From a virus: a DNA stretch of 38,988 nucleotides. The notes beneath the pieces were generated by a model. That model had not been told where the DNA came from, did not search any database, and worked only from the letters and a program-made list of their open reading frames with translations. Shown in pieces: positions 16,459-22,424 of this stretch. Every line of letters starts with the position of its first letter. Positions within the stretch are counted from its first letter, which is position 1. A program made the translations under genes and the position numbers. Where the stretch lies: positions 1-38,988 of the IMG/VR virus record IMGVR_UViG_3300042507_001723; one strand, 5' to 3'.

Positions 16459-18225
16459 TTATCTGCGCTGTACTGTACGAACGCTTGCATTTGCTCCCCC
16501 GCCTGAACTTAGGCTAGAGAGTAAACTTTGAATATCTTGTGGTGCTTCCTGCGGTGGAAGAGAAGTGCCTCCTGCTGGGGCACCTTCGGGAGCAGGGGAC
16601 GGTTGCTCAACCGCTTGTGGTACTCCAGCAGGAGGAACTGGTTGCGGTTGTGGGGCAAAGGTTGCTTCTATTGCATCCTCGAGTGCCTGTCCCTTTTGGC
16701 GTGCCTTAATCACAGCCGCAATTTTACGCACTACTTCCGAAGCATCCTGGCCTTGAGTAGCCATCTGTGGAATTGCTTGAGTGTATGCGGTAAGAGACCC
16801 AAGAAGTGCTGAACGCATATCTTCAATCTCAATCTTTTCCAACTCTTGTGTTACGTTAACAGTAAATGGTAGTTCTCTCATCGCCATGTCCTTGGAGATA
16901 AGTTTGCCGCCTAAGGCCTGTAACATAAATATAAGACCTTGTGCAGGATTAAGACCAGCAAGCATACCGTAACGAACATCAGCGGAGTAATCCTTCTTGA
17001 TGTCTTTATTTGGCTTGTAGGTAATTTCGTATGGAGAACCTGAGTCGACACCACGAATGGTTTTTTCTTCAGGATAAATAACTTCATCAACTTCAAAACA
17101 AAGGCCGATTACATCACGAAGGGCAGCAGCAAAGATTGCTTGTGCTGACTTAACTTGTGTATCAAAGGCTCCCATAAGAGCCTGTACGCCTTGACCTGTA
17201 ACAATTGATGCACTAACATTACCTGTACGCGATTCAGGATAACGAGTTCCAACGCGAAGTTCTTGGTTTAAGACTTGTTGTTCAGTAAACGCACCTTGTG
17301 GAATAGATAATTCTACACGACGTACACCTGCTGGGTTAGAGGTACGGATAACCGCATCTCCACCAAGTTGTAGCTCTTGAACATCTTGCGGAAGTACAAT
17401 AGGAGCTTGTACAGATTTTTCTGCTGCTTCCATTGCAAGCAATGCAAAGCGATTGCGAAGCAATTGGATGCCAAGAACATCATCAAACTGTCCACGTAGT
17501 TCACCATCAATGGATGGTTTACGTGCGCAGACAACCATCATTTTTCCTAAAGGATTCTTAGCACGTGAAAGAACTAAGTCTCCCTTTGATGGGATGTAGA
17601 TGAGTGACTGGTCTTTATCATAATAACGAATCATCTCAACCTGGTGATTGAGGTCTTGCTTGTAGCCATAGCCACCTAGCAGTTCTCTTTCATACTCAGG
17701 GAATTGAGTTACTAATTCGCCCAGTGTCATCATGTAACGCTTAGCAAATGCCACACAACGTCCGTAGCGGTCGAACTCAGGGTAAGCACCTATTGGGTTT
17801 TCTACGCGGATACGTGGCAGTTTTGCTTCTTCGTCTAATTCAATAATGAACGGGACGAAACCATATGTGATGTACCAGTCTGCGCCCGAGTACATTTGTA
17901 CAGCCAGGTCAGAGTTCGAAAAATAATTCGAAGCAATACGAGTACGCTTATCAGCGAAAGTGCGGGCACGGTCGCTAACTTGATTCGCTGCCGAACAGTT
18001 GACGGCTGGTAGTGGTGCCATAACCTCGGATAGGTCGCGGGCAACAATGTCAATAAAATTTGCCACGACATTGGCATCTACTCCATCTGGAAAGAAGTCA
18101 GGATAGACTTCAGCAATCTTACCTTTACGTACAGCAAGAACGTCAAGGTTGCGTTGGTCGCGCTCGTTGTTGCGGTAGCGTAGCGCTTGAACGCGTGCTG
18201 CTACCTGCTCCATTGATAATGCCAT
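16459..18225 (-). CDS. portal protein, 588 aa
   Basis: The size, position after terminase and the sequence pattern fit a portal: VANFIDIVARDLSEVMAPLP near 54-73, a YITYGFVPFIIELDEEAKLP segment at about 118-137 followed by RVENPIGAYPEFDRYG, and a helical ISIPQGAFTEQQ...LRVGTRYPESRTG stem/crown region. The last about 80 residues are Pro/Gln/Gly rich and probably disordered. The portal forms the dodecameric DNA channel at one capsid vertex and docks the terminase. AGGACA lies upstream of the start. Confidence 0.8.
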   Translation of the reverse strand: MALSMEQVAARVQALRYRNNERDQRNLDVLAVRKGKIAEVYPDFFPDGVDANVVANFIDIVARDLSEVMAPLPAVNCSAANQVSDRARTFADKRTRIASNYFSNSDLAVQMYSGADWYITYGFVPFIIELDEEAKLPRIRVENPIGAYPEFDRYGRCVAFAKRYMMTLGELVTQFPEYERELLGGYGYKQDLNHQVEMIRYYDKDQSLIYIPSKGDLVLSRAKNPLGKMMVVCARKPSIDGELRGQFDDVLGIQLLRNRFALLAMEAAEKSVQAPIVLPQDVQELQLGGDAVIRTSNPAGVRRVELSIPQGAFTEQQVLNQELRVGTRYPESRTGNVSASIVTGQGVQALMGAFDTQVKSAQAIFAAALRDVIGLCFEVDEVIYPEEKTIRGVDSGSPYEITYKPNKDIKKDYSADVRYGMLAGLNPAQGLIFMLQALGGKLISKDMAMRELPFTVNVTQELEKIEIEDMRSALLGSLTAYTQAIPQMATQGQDASEVVRKIAAVIKARQKGQALEDAIEATFAPQPQPVPPAGVPQAVEQPSPAPEGAPAGGTSLPPQEAPQDIQSLLSSLSSGGGANASVRTVQRR

Positions 18226-18261
18226 TGTTGTCCTAACAGTTAAAGGGAAAAATTATTACGA

Positions 18262-18678
18262 TTAGTAATTTTTACGCATATATTCTTTACGCGCAATTTC
18301 TTCGGCTTTTTTCTGTGCTGCGGCTTTACGCTCTGCTACTGCTGCACGAGCGTCAGCACGAGCCGTTGATTTTACTTCTTTTATTTCAAGTGAATTTTTA
18401 GGGAAAGTATAATTATTTGTTTTAGTATCTGTCTTTGGCTTAACAACGCCAGAAGCCTTTAATGCTTTAGCGTTAACTTTAGCAGTTGCCTTAGATGTTG
18501 GTCTTATTACTTCAGTAATTGACTTAAGACGTGCTACTTCTGCTGGGGTAAATGGTTTTCCACCATAAGGTGCTTTAACTGTTAGACTAGGACTAATTTT
18601 TACTGTTCTAACAGCGCGTGGTGCTCCACCGCCGCCGCCACCGCCAGGTGCTACATTTAGATTGGTATTACGTGCCAT
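18262..18678 (-). CDS. basic Ala/Lys-rich protein between terminase and portal, 138 aa
   Basis: The start is ATG at 18678 with AGGAG upstream, ten bases after the terL stop; a longer reading from 18798 would lie inside terL and is rejected. The N-terminus carries a run of seven Gly, the middle is basic (KISPSLTVKAPYGGKPFT), and the C-terminus is a predicted helix rich in Ala, Lys, Arg and Glu. The family is not recognised. DNA binding or assembly is possible from charge alone. Confidence 0.55.
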   Translation of the reverse strand: MARNTNLNVAPGGGGGGGAPRAVRTVKISPSLTVKAPYGGKPFTPAEVARLKSITEVIRPTSKATAKVNAKALKASGVVKPKTDTKTNNYTFPKNSLEIKEVKSTARADARAAVAERKAAAQKKAEEIARKEYMRKNY

Positions 18679-18688
18679 TTTATTTCTC

Positions 18689-20557
18689 CTATGAGTAGTA
18701 TTCATTCCATTGGTCAGCAAAGGCTTCATCCAATTGGATTGAACCACGCTGTGCTTTTTGTGCTCTTGTTGCCCATCTGTTCTGACCATACTGGCCAATG
18801 CGTGTTGATTGTTGCATCAGTTCACGCACCCGAATGATTGCAAACCATAAGGCCATAACGCAGTCAGTCGGGTTCTTGGTATCTGGCTTCCAGGTAATCA
18901 ACTGTTGAACTAGAGACTTAAGTCCCTCGGAGCCTTCGTTAGAAGGCATCTCAATCAGGTTATTATCTTGGAAACGTCCATCACGGATAGAGCCGAATAG
19001 GCTCGCCATGGATGCAACACCAAAGGAAGTGTCCCATTTGTTCTTGCCAGTGAAGTGTGAGTTTAGCTGACAACCCCACTGAGCTAAATAGTTACGCAGG
19101 TCAGTATCCATAGCGTAGTATTTCTGGTGAGCGTTAATCTCAACTCGAAACTCTTGCGGATGGTACTTCTCTACCCACTCATGAATTAACGCTGTCTCCT
19201 TTTGGGGAGTAGGGTCAACCATGTTAATACAATCTAAAACGTAAACCTTACCGTCAGCGCGGTTGTAAGTAACTGCCACAAATGCTGAACGACCAGATAC
19301 GGCTGGGTCAAAACCAATAACCGTATAGGTAGACTCTAAATGTTTCGGGTGCCCTGGAGTATCTGGTTTAAGCGGTCCGCGCTTTCGCATACCGTTGACA
19401 CATCCTGCAACTGCTGTTGGCGAGAATATGCTGTCTTCTTGGACGTCTTCTTGCTGGTAGACCATAGCCCAGACAGATGGCGCAACTTCAGAGCGGCGCG
19501 TAAAGAGAGAGGGTCCATCCCATTTCGGATAAAGTCCATCATTGTTAACCTCGTCAATATCTCCTTCAGGCCTGTCAGTCCAGGGCCAAAGGGTTTTCCA
19601 GTTCTCAGGCTTCTCGTCAAACTCCAGCACGGCTGGCATTGAGAAATATGTAAAGGGGCTTTTGCCACCAGTCCACTGACCTGGGTCACGAATCATCTTA
19701 TATAAATCTATGGGCGCGACACGGGTTCCAACTACTAGAAGTTTACCGTGCCGCCCCAGGCGGGTGATAACTTCTTTCTGGAGCCACTCAATTTGCTTTT
19801 CCCACTCGTGGGCATTAGAGCCCATCACCACATCGTCTAGAATAATCAAATCGGCACGTGCGCCATAGATTTGAGAGCCAAAGCCTAAGGCTTGGACGGT
19901 TGGGTCCTTTTCGCCCGAATCGCGGCCAGTACCCAAGTATATCATATCAGCTGACCATTGAGTAGCGTCAGCCTTGAATCCACCATTTGGGCCGAAGGCC
20001 GTTTGTAGCTTCATGTAAGCTGGGTGGGAAAGTCTTGTCTTAATAGCCCCAAGAAACTTGCGGGCCATGCCTTGAGTTTTGGAGACAATAATTACTCGGG
20101 CATTAGGGTTTGTTACAATCTTGTAAACTACATAGTTGGTCGTGATGACCGTAGACTTGGCGTGCTCAGGTGGCACGTTAATCAGAATACGGTTCTTGGC
20201 CCCTGGCTCGTAGGTCATAGAAGGATGGAGCCAACGAGGCTCACGTTCTTCAATCATATCAAACCAGTCAAGGTGATGTTCAAAAAGCTGGGTGTCTAGG
20301 AACTGCTGACAGAAGTCAGGAAAGCTTATGTTTTTCAGGTCAGTTAGGTCTGCCTTTACGCCTTTGCCTTCTAGGCGGGCCTTATCGGCCTTCTCCTTGA
20401 ACTCTTCATCAACCATAGACCATTGACGGAAGGTTGTGTCGTTGCGTCCTACAGCAGCCATAGCGGCCGTGATGGTGGCACCGTTAGAGAGTAGCACTAG
20501 AACCTTGGCCTGGGCCTCATCCTTAGGTACCGACTGTACCCCTGGTTTACGTCCCAT
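18689..20557 (-). CDS. terL: terminase large subunit with N-terminal HTH, 622 aa
   Basis: The ATPase domain has a Walker-A-like PPEHAKST (about 129-136), VIIVSKT, and a Walker B LIILDD (about 237-242) with VVGTRVA as coupling motif. The nuclease domain begins at VIGFDPAVSG (about 420), and a NPTDCVMALWFA helix near the end resembles the last RNase H-like element. Residues 14-65 (AQAKVLVLLSNGATITAAMAAVGRND) form a helix-turn-helix like those of small terminases. No separate small-terminase gene was identified, so this domain may take over site recognition. The start has AGGGGA; it is the first gene of the late operon. Confidence 0.9.
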   Translation of the reverse strand: MGRKPGVQSVPKDEAQAKVLVLLSNGATITAAMAAVGRNDTTFRQWSMVDEEFKEKADKARLEGKGVKADLTDLKNISFPDFCQQFLDTQLFEHHLDWFDMIEEREPRWLHPSMTYEPGAKNRILINVPPEHAKSTVITTNYVVYKIVTNPNARVIIVSKTQGMARKFLGAIKTRLSHPAYMKLQTAFGPNGGFKADATQWSADMIYLGTGRDSGEKDPTVQALGFGSQIYGARADLIILDDVVMGSNAHEWEKQIEWLQKEVITRLGRHGKLLVVGTRVAPIDLYKMIRDPGQWTGGKSPFTYFSMPAVLEFDEKPENWKTLWPWTDRPEGDIDEVNNDGLYPKWDGPSLFTRRSEVAPSVWAMVYQQEDVQEDSIFSPTAVAGCVNGMRKRGPLKPDTPGHPKHLESTYTVIGFDPAVSGRSAFVAVTYNRADGKVYVLDCINMVDPTPQKETALIHEWVEKYHPQEFRVEINAHQKYYAMDTDLRNYLAQWGCQLNSHFTGKNKWDTSFGVASMASLFGSIRDGRFQDNNLIEMPSNEGSEGLKSLVQQLITWKPDTKNPTDCVMALWFAIIRVRELMQQSTRIGQYGQNRWATRAQKAQRGSIQLDEAFADQWNEYYS

Positions 20558-20645
20558 AACATCCCCTAAAAACGCCTTATTAACGGTCAGTTAAAACGGG
20601 CATAACTATCCCATTATATATATTATATATACATTATGTTATATA

Positions 20646-20679
20646 GGAGCCGCTCTCCCGAAGGGACGGAGCGAGCTCC
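20646..20679 (-). other. long hairpin in the terL leader
   Basis: GGAGC-CGCTC-TCCC pairs with GGGA-(CG)-GAGCG-(A)-GCTCC, giving 14 base pairs with three bulged bases and a GAA loop (UUC on the terL strand). No U-run follows on either strand. It lies about 90 bases upstream of the terL start, so it would fall in the late leader RNA and could control late message stability or translation. Confidence 0.6.
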
Positions 20680-20681
20680 GA

Positions 20682-20718
20682 ATATGTAATACTTTACATA
20701 TATAGATAACCTGTTCAA
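20682..20718 (-). promoter_or_regulatory. inverted repeat overlapping a weak late-promoter candidate
   Basis: ATATGTAA-TACT-TTACATAT is a perfect 8-bp inverted repeat (20682-20701). On the minus strand TTGAAC (20713-20718) and TAAAGT (20691-20696) are spaced by 16 bases and could be -35 and -10 elements, with the repeat covering the -10. Both elements are poor, so the late promoter may lie elsewhere or use the phage sigma-like factor. An operator role is inferred from geometry only. Confidence 0.3.
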
Positions 20719-20778
20719 ATCGTAAAACCGAACACTTTTTTCTAATATATTTTTATATATATTATATAGCCCCCCTTA

Positions 20779-20804
20779 TATATATAAAAGCCCTGGTCAG
20801 GGCT
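20779..20804 (-). terminator. terminator-like hairpin in leftward orientation
   Basis: AGCCCT-GGTC-AGGGCT (20789-20804) forms a 6-bp GC-rich stem that, read on the minus strand, is followed by TTTTATATATA. No leftward gene ends here. It could stop antisense transcription entering terL from the early side, or act as an attenuator in the terL leader. Confidence 0.5.
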
Positions 20805-20878
20805 GATATAACAGAAATTTTATTGGGGATAGTATATGTGTGTGGCGCGACATAATTTAATAACCCTACCCTCAAATG

Positions 20879-20902
20879 TCGACAAATTGACATATCGACA
20901 AA
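20879..20902. repeat. TCGACAAA direct repeat, 16-bp period
   Basis: TCGACAAA occurs at 20879-20886 and again at 20895-20902 with eight bases between, directly before the 11-bp array. It may be an extra protein-binding site in the origin region. Confidence 0.5.
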
Positions 20903-20915
20903 GAGATTTATCTAC

Positions 20916-21039
20916 CTGAGAATTATCTTAAAGATTCCTGAGAGTTTCCTGAGTATATCCTGTGGATTCTCACCTTAATAAACCCTGAAAGATTCCTGAG
21001 AATAAACTGAGAACTAACTGAGGGTTTGCTGAGGATAGA
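20916..21039. repeat. 11-bp-periodic CTGAG iteron array (probable origin)
   Basis: CTGAG or a one-base variant begins at 20916, 20938, 20949, 20960 (CTGTG), 20985 (CTGAA), 20996, 21007, 21018 and 21029. Steps are 22, 11, 11, 25, 11, 11, 11 and 11, so two blocks are each phased at 11 bp, about one helical turn. The 14-mer AAAGATTCCTGAGA occurs twice (20930 and 20988). Two 7/9 matches to the DnaA box (TTATCTACC at 20908, TGTGGATTC at 20961) lie in the block. This phasing is what replication iterons or a cooperative binding array would show. Confidence 0.8.
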
Positions 21040-21055
21040 ACTATCTCCCCGACCA

Positions 21056-21193
21056 TGTCCGAATTGTACCATTTGCCCCATTAGTTCTATTTGCCCCAGT
21101 ATATTCCTTATGTCTTATTTGTCCGTTATGTCCACTTACTCGGTGTGACCTATCTCACATGGTCAATGTCCGATATGTCCGAATTGTCCTCTT
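21056..21193. repeat. 9-bp-periodic TGTCC array
   Basis: Nine-base units of consensus TGTCCnATT begin at 21056 (TGTCCGAAT), 21065, 21074, 21083 (weak), 21092, 21111, 21120 and 21129. After a 38-bp interruption they resume at 21167, 21176 and 21185. One unit around 21101 is 10 bp and poorly matched. TGTCCGAAT is identical at both ends of the array. The last unit touches the -35 box of the first rightward promoter, so the array could be a multi-site operator as well as part of the origin. Confidence 0.75.
21144..21159. promoter_or_regulatory. perfect Crp/GlxR-type binding site
   Basis: TGTGA-CCTATC-TCACA is an exact match to the Crp consensus TGTGA-N6-TCACA and to the TGTGAnnTAnnTCACA form known for actinobacterial GlxR/Crp. 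It sits in the gap that interrupts the 9-bp array, with its right half 33 bp upstream of the first rightward -35 box. It would let a host cAMP-responsive regulator act on early transcription or on origin use; no phage Crp homologue is encoded. Confidence 0.6.
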
Positions 21194-21220
21194 GACAAGC
21201 GTGGCTTCATGGTGTAGTCT
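21192..21220 (+). promoter_or_regulatory. rightward promoter candidate P1
   Basis: TTGACA (21192-21197), 17-base spacer, TAGTCT (21215-21220). The -35 is perfect and the -10 is weak. The -35 overlaps the end of the 9-bp array, so it may be regulated by whatever binds there. An inverted repeat CTTGTAA/TTACAAG (21225-21231 and 21245-21251) follows in the transcript. Confidence 0.4.
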
Positions 21221-21250
21221 TTCCCTTGTAATCGCGAAAGTGACTTACAA

Positions 21251-21307
21251 GCACGACACGCCGTCAAGCGTGGGTACTTGACAAGGTGGAAAGTATTTTG
21301 GTACTAT
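21251..21307 (+). promoter_or_regulatory. rightward promoter P2 with upstream hairpin block
   Basis: TTGACA (21278-21283), 18-base spacer ending GG, TACTAT (21302-21307). Upstream, the 14-mer GCACGACACGCCGT (21251-21264) is repeated exactly at the same 27-bp distance before promoter P4 and includes half of a stem (CACGC facing GCGTG). The first downstream gene starts at 21530, leaving a long structured leader. Confidence 0.65.
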
Positions 21308-21313
21308 CTGCCA

Positions 21314-21447
21314 GTAAGCGAAAGACCTCGCCTAGTGTGAGAGCGTCACCGCTTACACGATACAATTCCATAAGCGTAAGGTTTAGTTAGGCTAGACTTT
21401 AGTTAGTAGCAGACCCTAGGGGTTGGCTAAACTACCCTACCTAAACC
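21314..21447 (+). ncRNA. candidate structured early leader or small RNA
   Basis: Starting about where P2 transcription would begin, GTAAGCG (21314) pairs with CGCTTAC (21350-21356). Then GGTTTAGTTAGG (21380-21391) pairs with CCTACCTAAACC (21436-21447) with one mismatch, and TTTAGTTAG is repeated inside the second stem. No open reading frame of note is present. The RNA could be a stand-alone small RNA or the leader of the first early message; no match to a known riboswitch was recognised. Confidence 0.4.
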
Positions 21448-21498
21448 GACACGCGGAATTAGCACAACTTGACAAGCACTAAACAAGCATGGTAGTAT
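21447..21498 (+). promoter_or_regulatory. rightward promoter P3 for first early gene
   Basis: TTGACA (21469-21474), 18-base spacer ending GG, TAGTAT (21493-21498). CGACACGC, a part of the block seen before P2 and P4, begins 22 bp upstream of the -35. The start codon at 21530 follows with GAAAGGA as ribosome binding site, so P3 is well placed as its direct promoter. Confidence 0.65.
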
Positions 21499-21529
21499 TC
21501 GCATAACAACTTAACGAAAGGATAGTGAC

Positions 21530-21823
21530 ATGAGTTACAACCCCTACGGGGGGTTAGGTAGCATAGTAGTTACACCACGCAAGCCATTGGCAAGCGAACG
21601 CCGACTAGGCTCTCGCGGTGCTAGGCTTACCGACACCAAGCATGGCAAGGCGATTCGCCGTAGCCGTAATGGCAAGGTGACCTCGAACAAGCGTGTTGAG
21701 CGTATCCTACCTGCCCTAGATGAGGCTACACAAGAACGCCTAGCGCGTGAATTGTTACTAGCCGAACGCGAACGCGAGTTCCGCGCAACCCTGCCTAGCG
21801 TACACATAGACGCTAACGATTAG
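21530..21823 (+). CDS. basic early protein, 97 aa
   Basis: First gene of the rightward early region. The protein is rich in Arg (LASERRLGSRGARL, GKAIRRSRNGKVTSNKR) with a predicted helix of Glu/Arg/Leu (ERLARELLLAEREREF, about 69-84). The family is not recognised. The charge pattern fits a nucleic acid- or RNA polymerase-binding protein of the kind phages make immediately after infection. The start is fixed by GAAAGGA and promoter P3. A tRNA-like element begins 8 bases after the stop. Confidence 0.65.
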   Translation: MSYNPYGGLGSIVVTPRKPLASERRLGSRGARLTDTKHGKAIRRSRNGKVTSNKRVERILPALDEATQERLARELLLAEREREFRATLPSVHIDAND

Positions 21824-21830
21824 TAGTAAC

Positions 21831-21877
21831 GCCACGCCCGAACGCGGGGGTGACTAGGTTCGAGCCCTAGCGTGGCA
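21831..21877 (+). ncRNA. 47-nt tRNA-like element (acceptor + T arm, no D arm)
   Basis: GCCACG pairs with CGTGGC (6-bp acceptor, discriminator A follows). CCCG-AACG-CGGG makes a 4-bp mini-arm, and CTAGG-TTCGAGC-CCTAG is a canonical T arm with the TTCRA loop. A D arm and a normal anticodon arm are absent, so this is not a translating tRNA. The coaxial acceptor/T-arm helix is the substrate form recognised by RNase P and RNase Z. Its place right after a stop codon suggests transcript processing; a decayed tRNA or attachment-site relic is the alternative. Confidence 0.55.
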
Positions 21878-21931
21878 CGACACGCCGTAAGGTGTGCTGG
21901 CTTGACATGGTGTCAAGTCTTATGGTAAGAT
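21875..21931 (+). promoter_or_regulatory. rightward promoter P4 with palindromic operator
   Basis: TTGACA (21902-21907), 18-base spacer ending GG, TAAGAT (21926-21931). The -35 lies in a perfect palindrome CTTGACA-TGG-TGTCAAG (21901-21917). GCACGACACGCCGT (21875-21888) sits 27 bp upstream of the -35, as in P2, and forms a stem with GGTGTG. The start codon at 21943 is only about 5 bases past the expected transcription start, so the message should be nearly leaderless. Confidence 0.65.
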
Positions 21932-21942
21932 AGGGGTACTAA

Positions 21943-22065
21943 ATGGCTCTCGTTAGAGATGTCGTCAAGGTGTCTATCGCGGAACTAGGGTTTAACAAGG
22001 TTGAGCCTACGAGTAACGCCGACTGGCAAATTGTGAACAACTACCTATTAGAGAGGTGCGTGTGA
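21943..22065 (+). CDS. small early protein, 40 aa
   Basis: It reads MALVRDVVKVSIAELGFNKV and ends ...NNYLLERCV. The family is not recognised; it is a short amphipathic protein. It is supported by the strong promoter just upstream and by the next gene starting one base after its stop. The GGGG before the ATG lies close to or before the transcription start, so translation probably begins on a leaderless or near-leaderless message. Confidence 0.5.
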   Translation: MALVRDVVKVSIAELGFNKVEPTSNADWQIVNNYLLERCV

Positions 22066-22066
22066 T

Positions 22067-22207
22067 ATGACACTATCAGCGGGCGACTTGTTCGCCGTAA
22101 TGATAGCACTATCAGGTGCTAACCTAGTTCTAATAATCGCCATGCGTAGAGTCTATGTCTTAGAACGCAGACTACGCCGTTATGAGGGCTACTATGACGC
22201 CCGATAA
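22067..22207 (+). CDS. small membrane protein, 46 aa
   Basis: An N-terminal hydrophobic segment (about 8-26, LFAVMIALSGANLVLIIAM) is followed by an Arg-rich tail (RRVYVLERRLRRYEGYYDAR), the pattern of a single-pass inner membrane protein with its tail in the cytoplasm. The start follows the previous stop after one base, and the 3' end overlaps the next gene. Function is unknown; superinfection exclusion or control of a host membrane complex are possibilities. Confidence 0.5.
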   Translation: MTLSAGDLFAVMIALSGANLVLIIAMRRVYVLERRLRRYEGYYDAR

Positions 22208-22379
22208 CCTACTATTAAACCTCACACCAAGCGAGGTTCAGACTATACGCTTAGCCTTGCGGTTACAGCAAGATAGTCACAAGCGCAACGATTTTAAGGC
22301 GTTAGAGTCTGCCGTAATGAACTTACGGGATAAGATAACCAACGCCATGCTAGAACAACACACCTTGACATTGGCTTAA
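22194..22379 (+). CDS. small early protein, 61 aa
   Basis: ATG at 22194 is preferred because GAGGG lies five bases upstream; an in-frame ATG at 22182 would add four residues. The protein is helical (NLTPSEVQTIRLALRLQQD, then KALESAVMNLRDKITNAM). The family is not recognised. It overlaps the end of the membrane protein gene in another frame, and its 3' end contains the -35 box of the promoter for the amidoligase gene. Confidence 0.55.
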   Translation: MTPDNLLLNLTPSEVQTIRLALRLQQDSHKRNDFKALESAVMNLRDKITNAMLEQHTLTLA

Positions 22380-22393
22380 TGACATGGTACACT
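22365..22393 (+). promoter_or_regulatory. rightward promoter P5 for amidoligase operon
   Basis: TTGACA (22365-22370), 17-base spacer ending ATGG, TACACT (22388-22393). It shares the perfect -35 and the GG just before the -10 with P2-P4. It lies across the stop of the 61-residue gene and 32 bp before the amidoligase ATG, leaving room for the GGGGGTGAAAG ribosome binding site. Confidence 0.55.
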
Positions 22394-22424
22394 ACAACTA
22401 CAAGAACACGAACGGGGGTGAAAG

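Larger units (their letters stand above)
20558..21529. other. 972-bp control region between late and early genes
   Basis: There is no protein-coding gene here. From left to right it contains an AT-rich segment, a long hairpin, an inverted repeat, a terminator-like stem, a TCGACAAA direct repeat, an 11-bp-periodic array, a 9-bp-periodic array with a Crp-type palindrome inside it, three rightward promoter candidates and a structured leader. Divergent transcription starts from it: terL to the left, the early genes to the right. The combination of an AT-rich tract and iterons makes it the best candidate for the replication origin. Confidence 0.8.

Noticed and set aside
18679-18798. Longer N-terminus for the gene between terL and portal
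   Set aside because: It would lie inside the 3' end of terL; ATG at 18678 has AGGAG at good spacing.
20916-21193. Possible CRISPR array
   Set aside because: Repeat units are 9-11 bp with no spacers; CRISPR repeats are much longer and separated by unique spacers, and no cas genes are present apart from a Cas4-like phage recombination nuclease.
21831-21877. Ordinary tRNA gene
   Set aside because: Length 47 nt, no D arm and no usable anticodon arm; only acceptor and T arm fit.
21831-21877. Phage attachment site (attP) for integration into a host tRNA
   Set aside because: No integrase or excisionase was found in the window; kept only as an alternative explanation.
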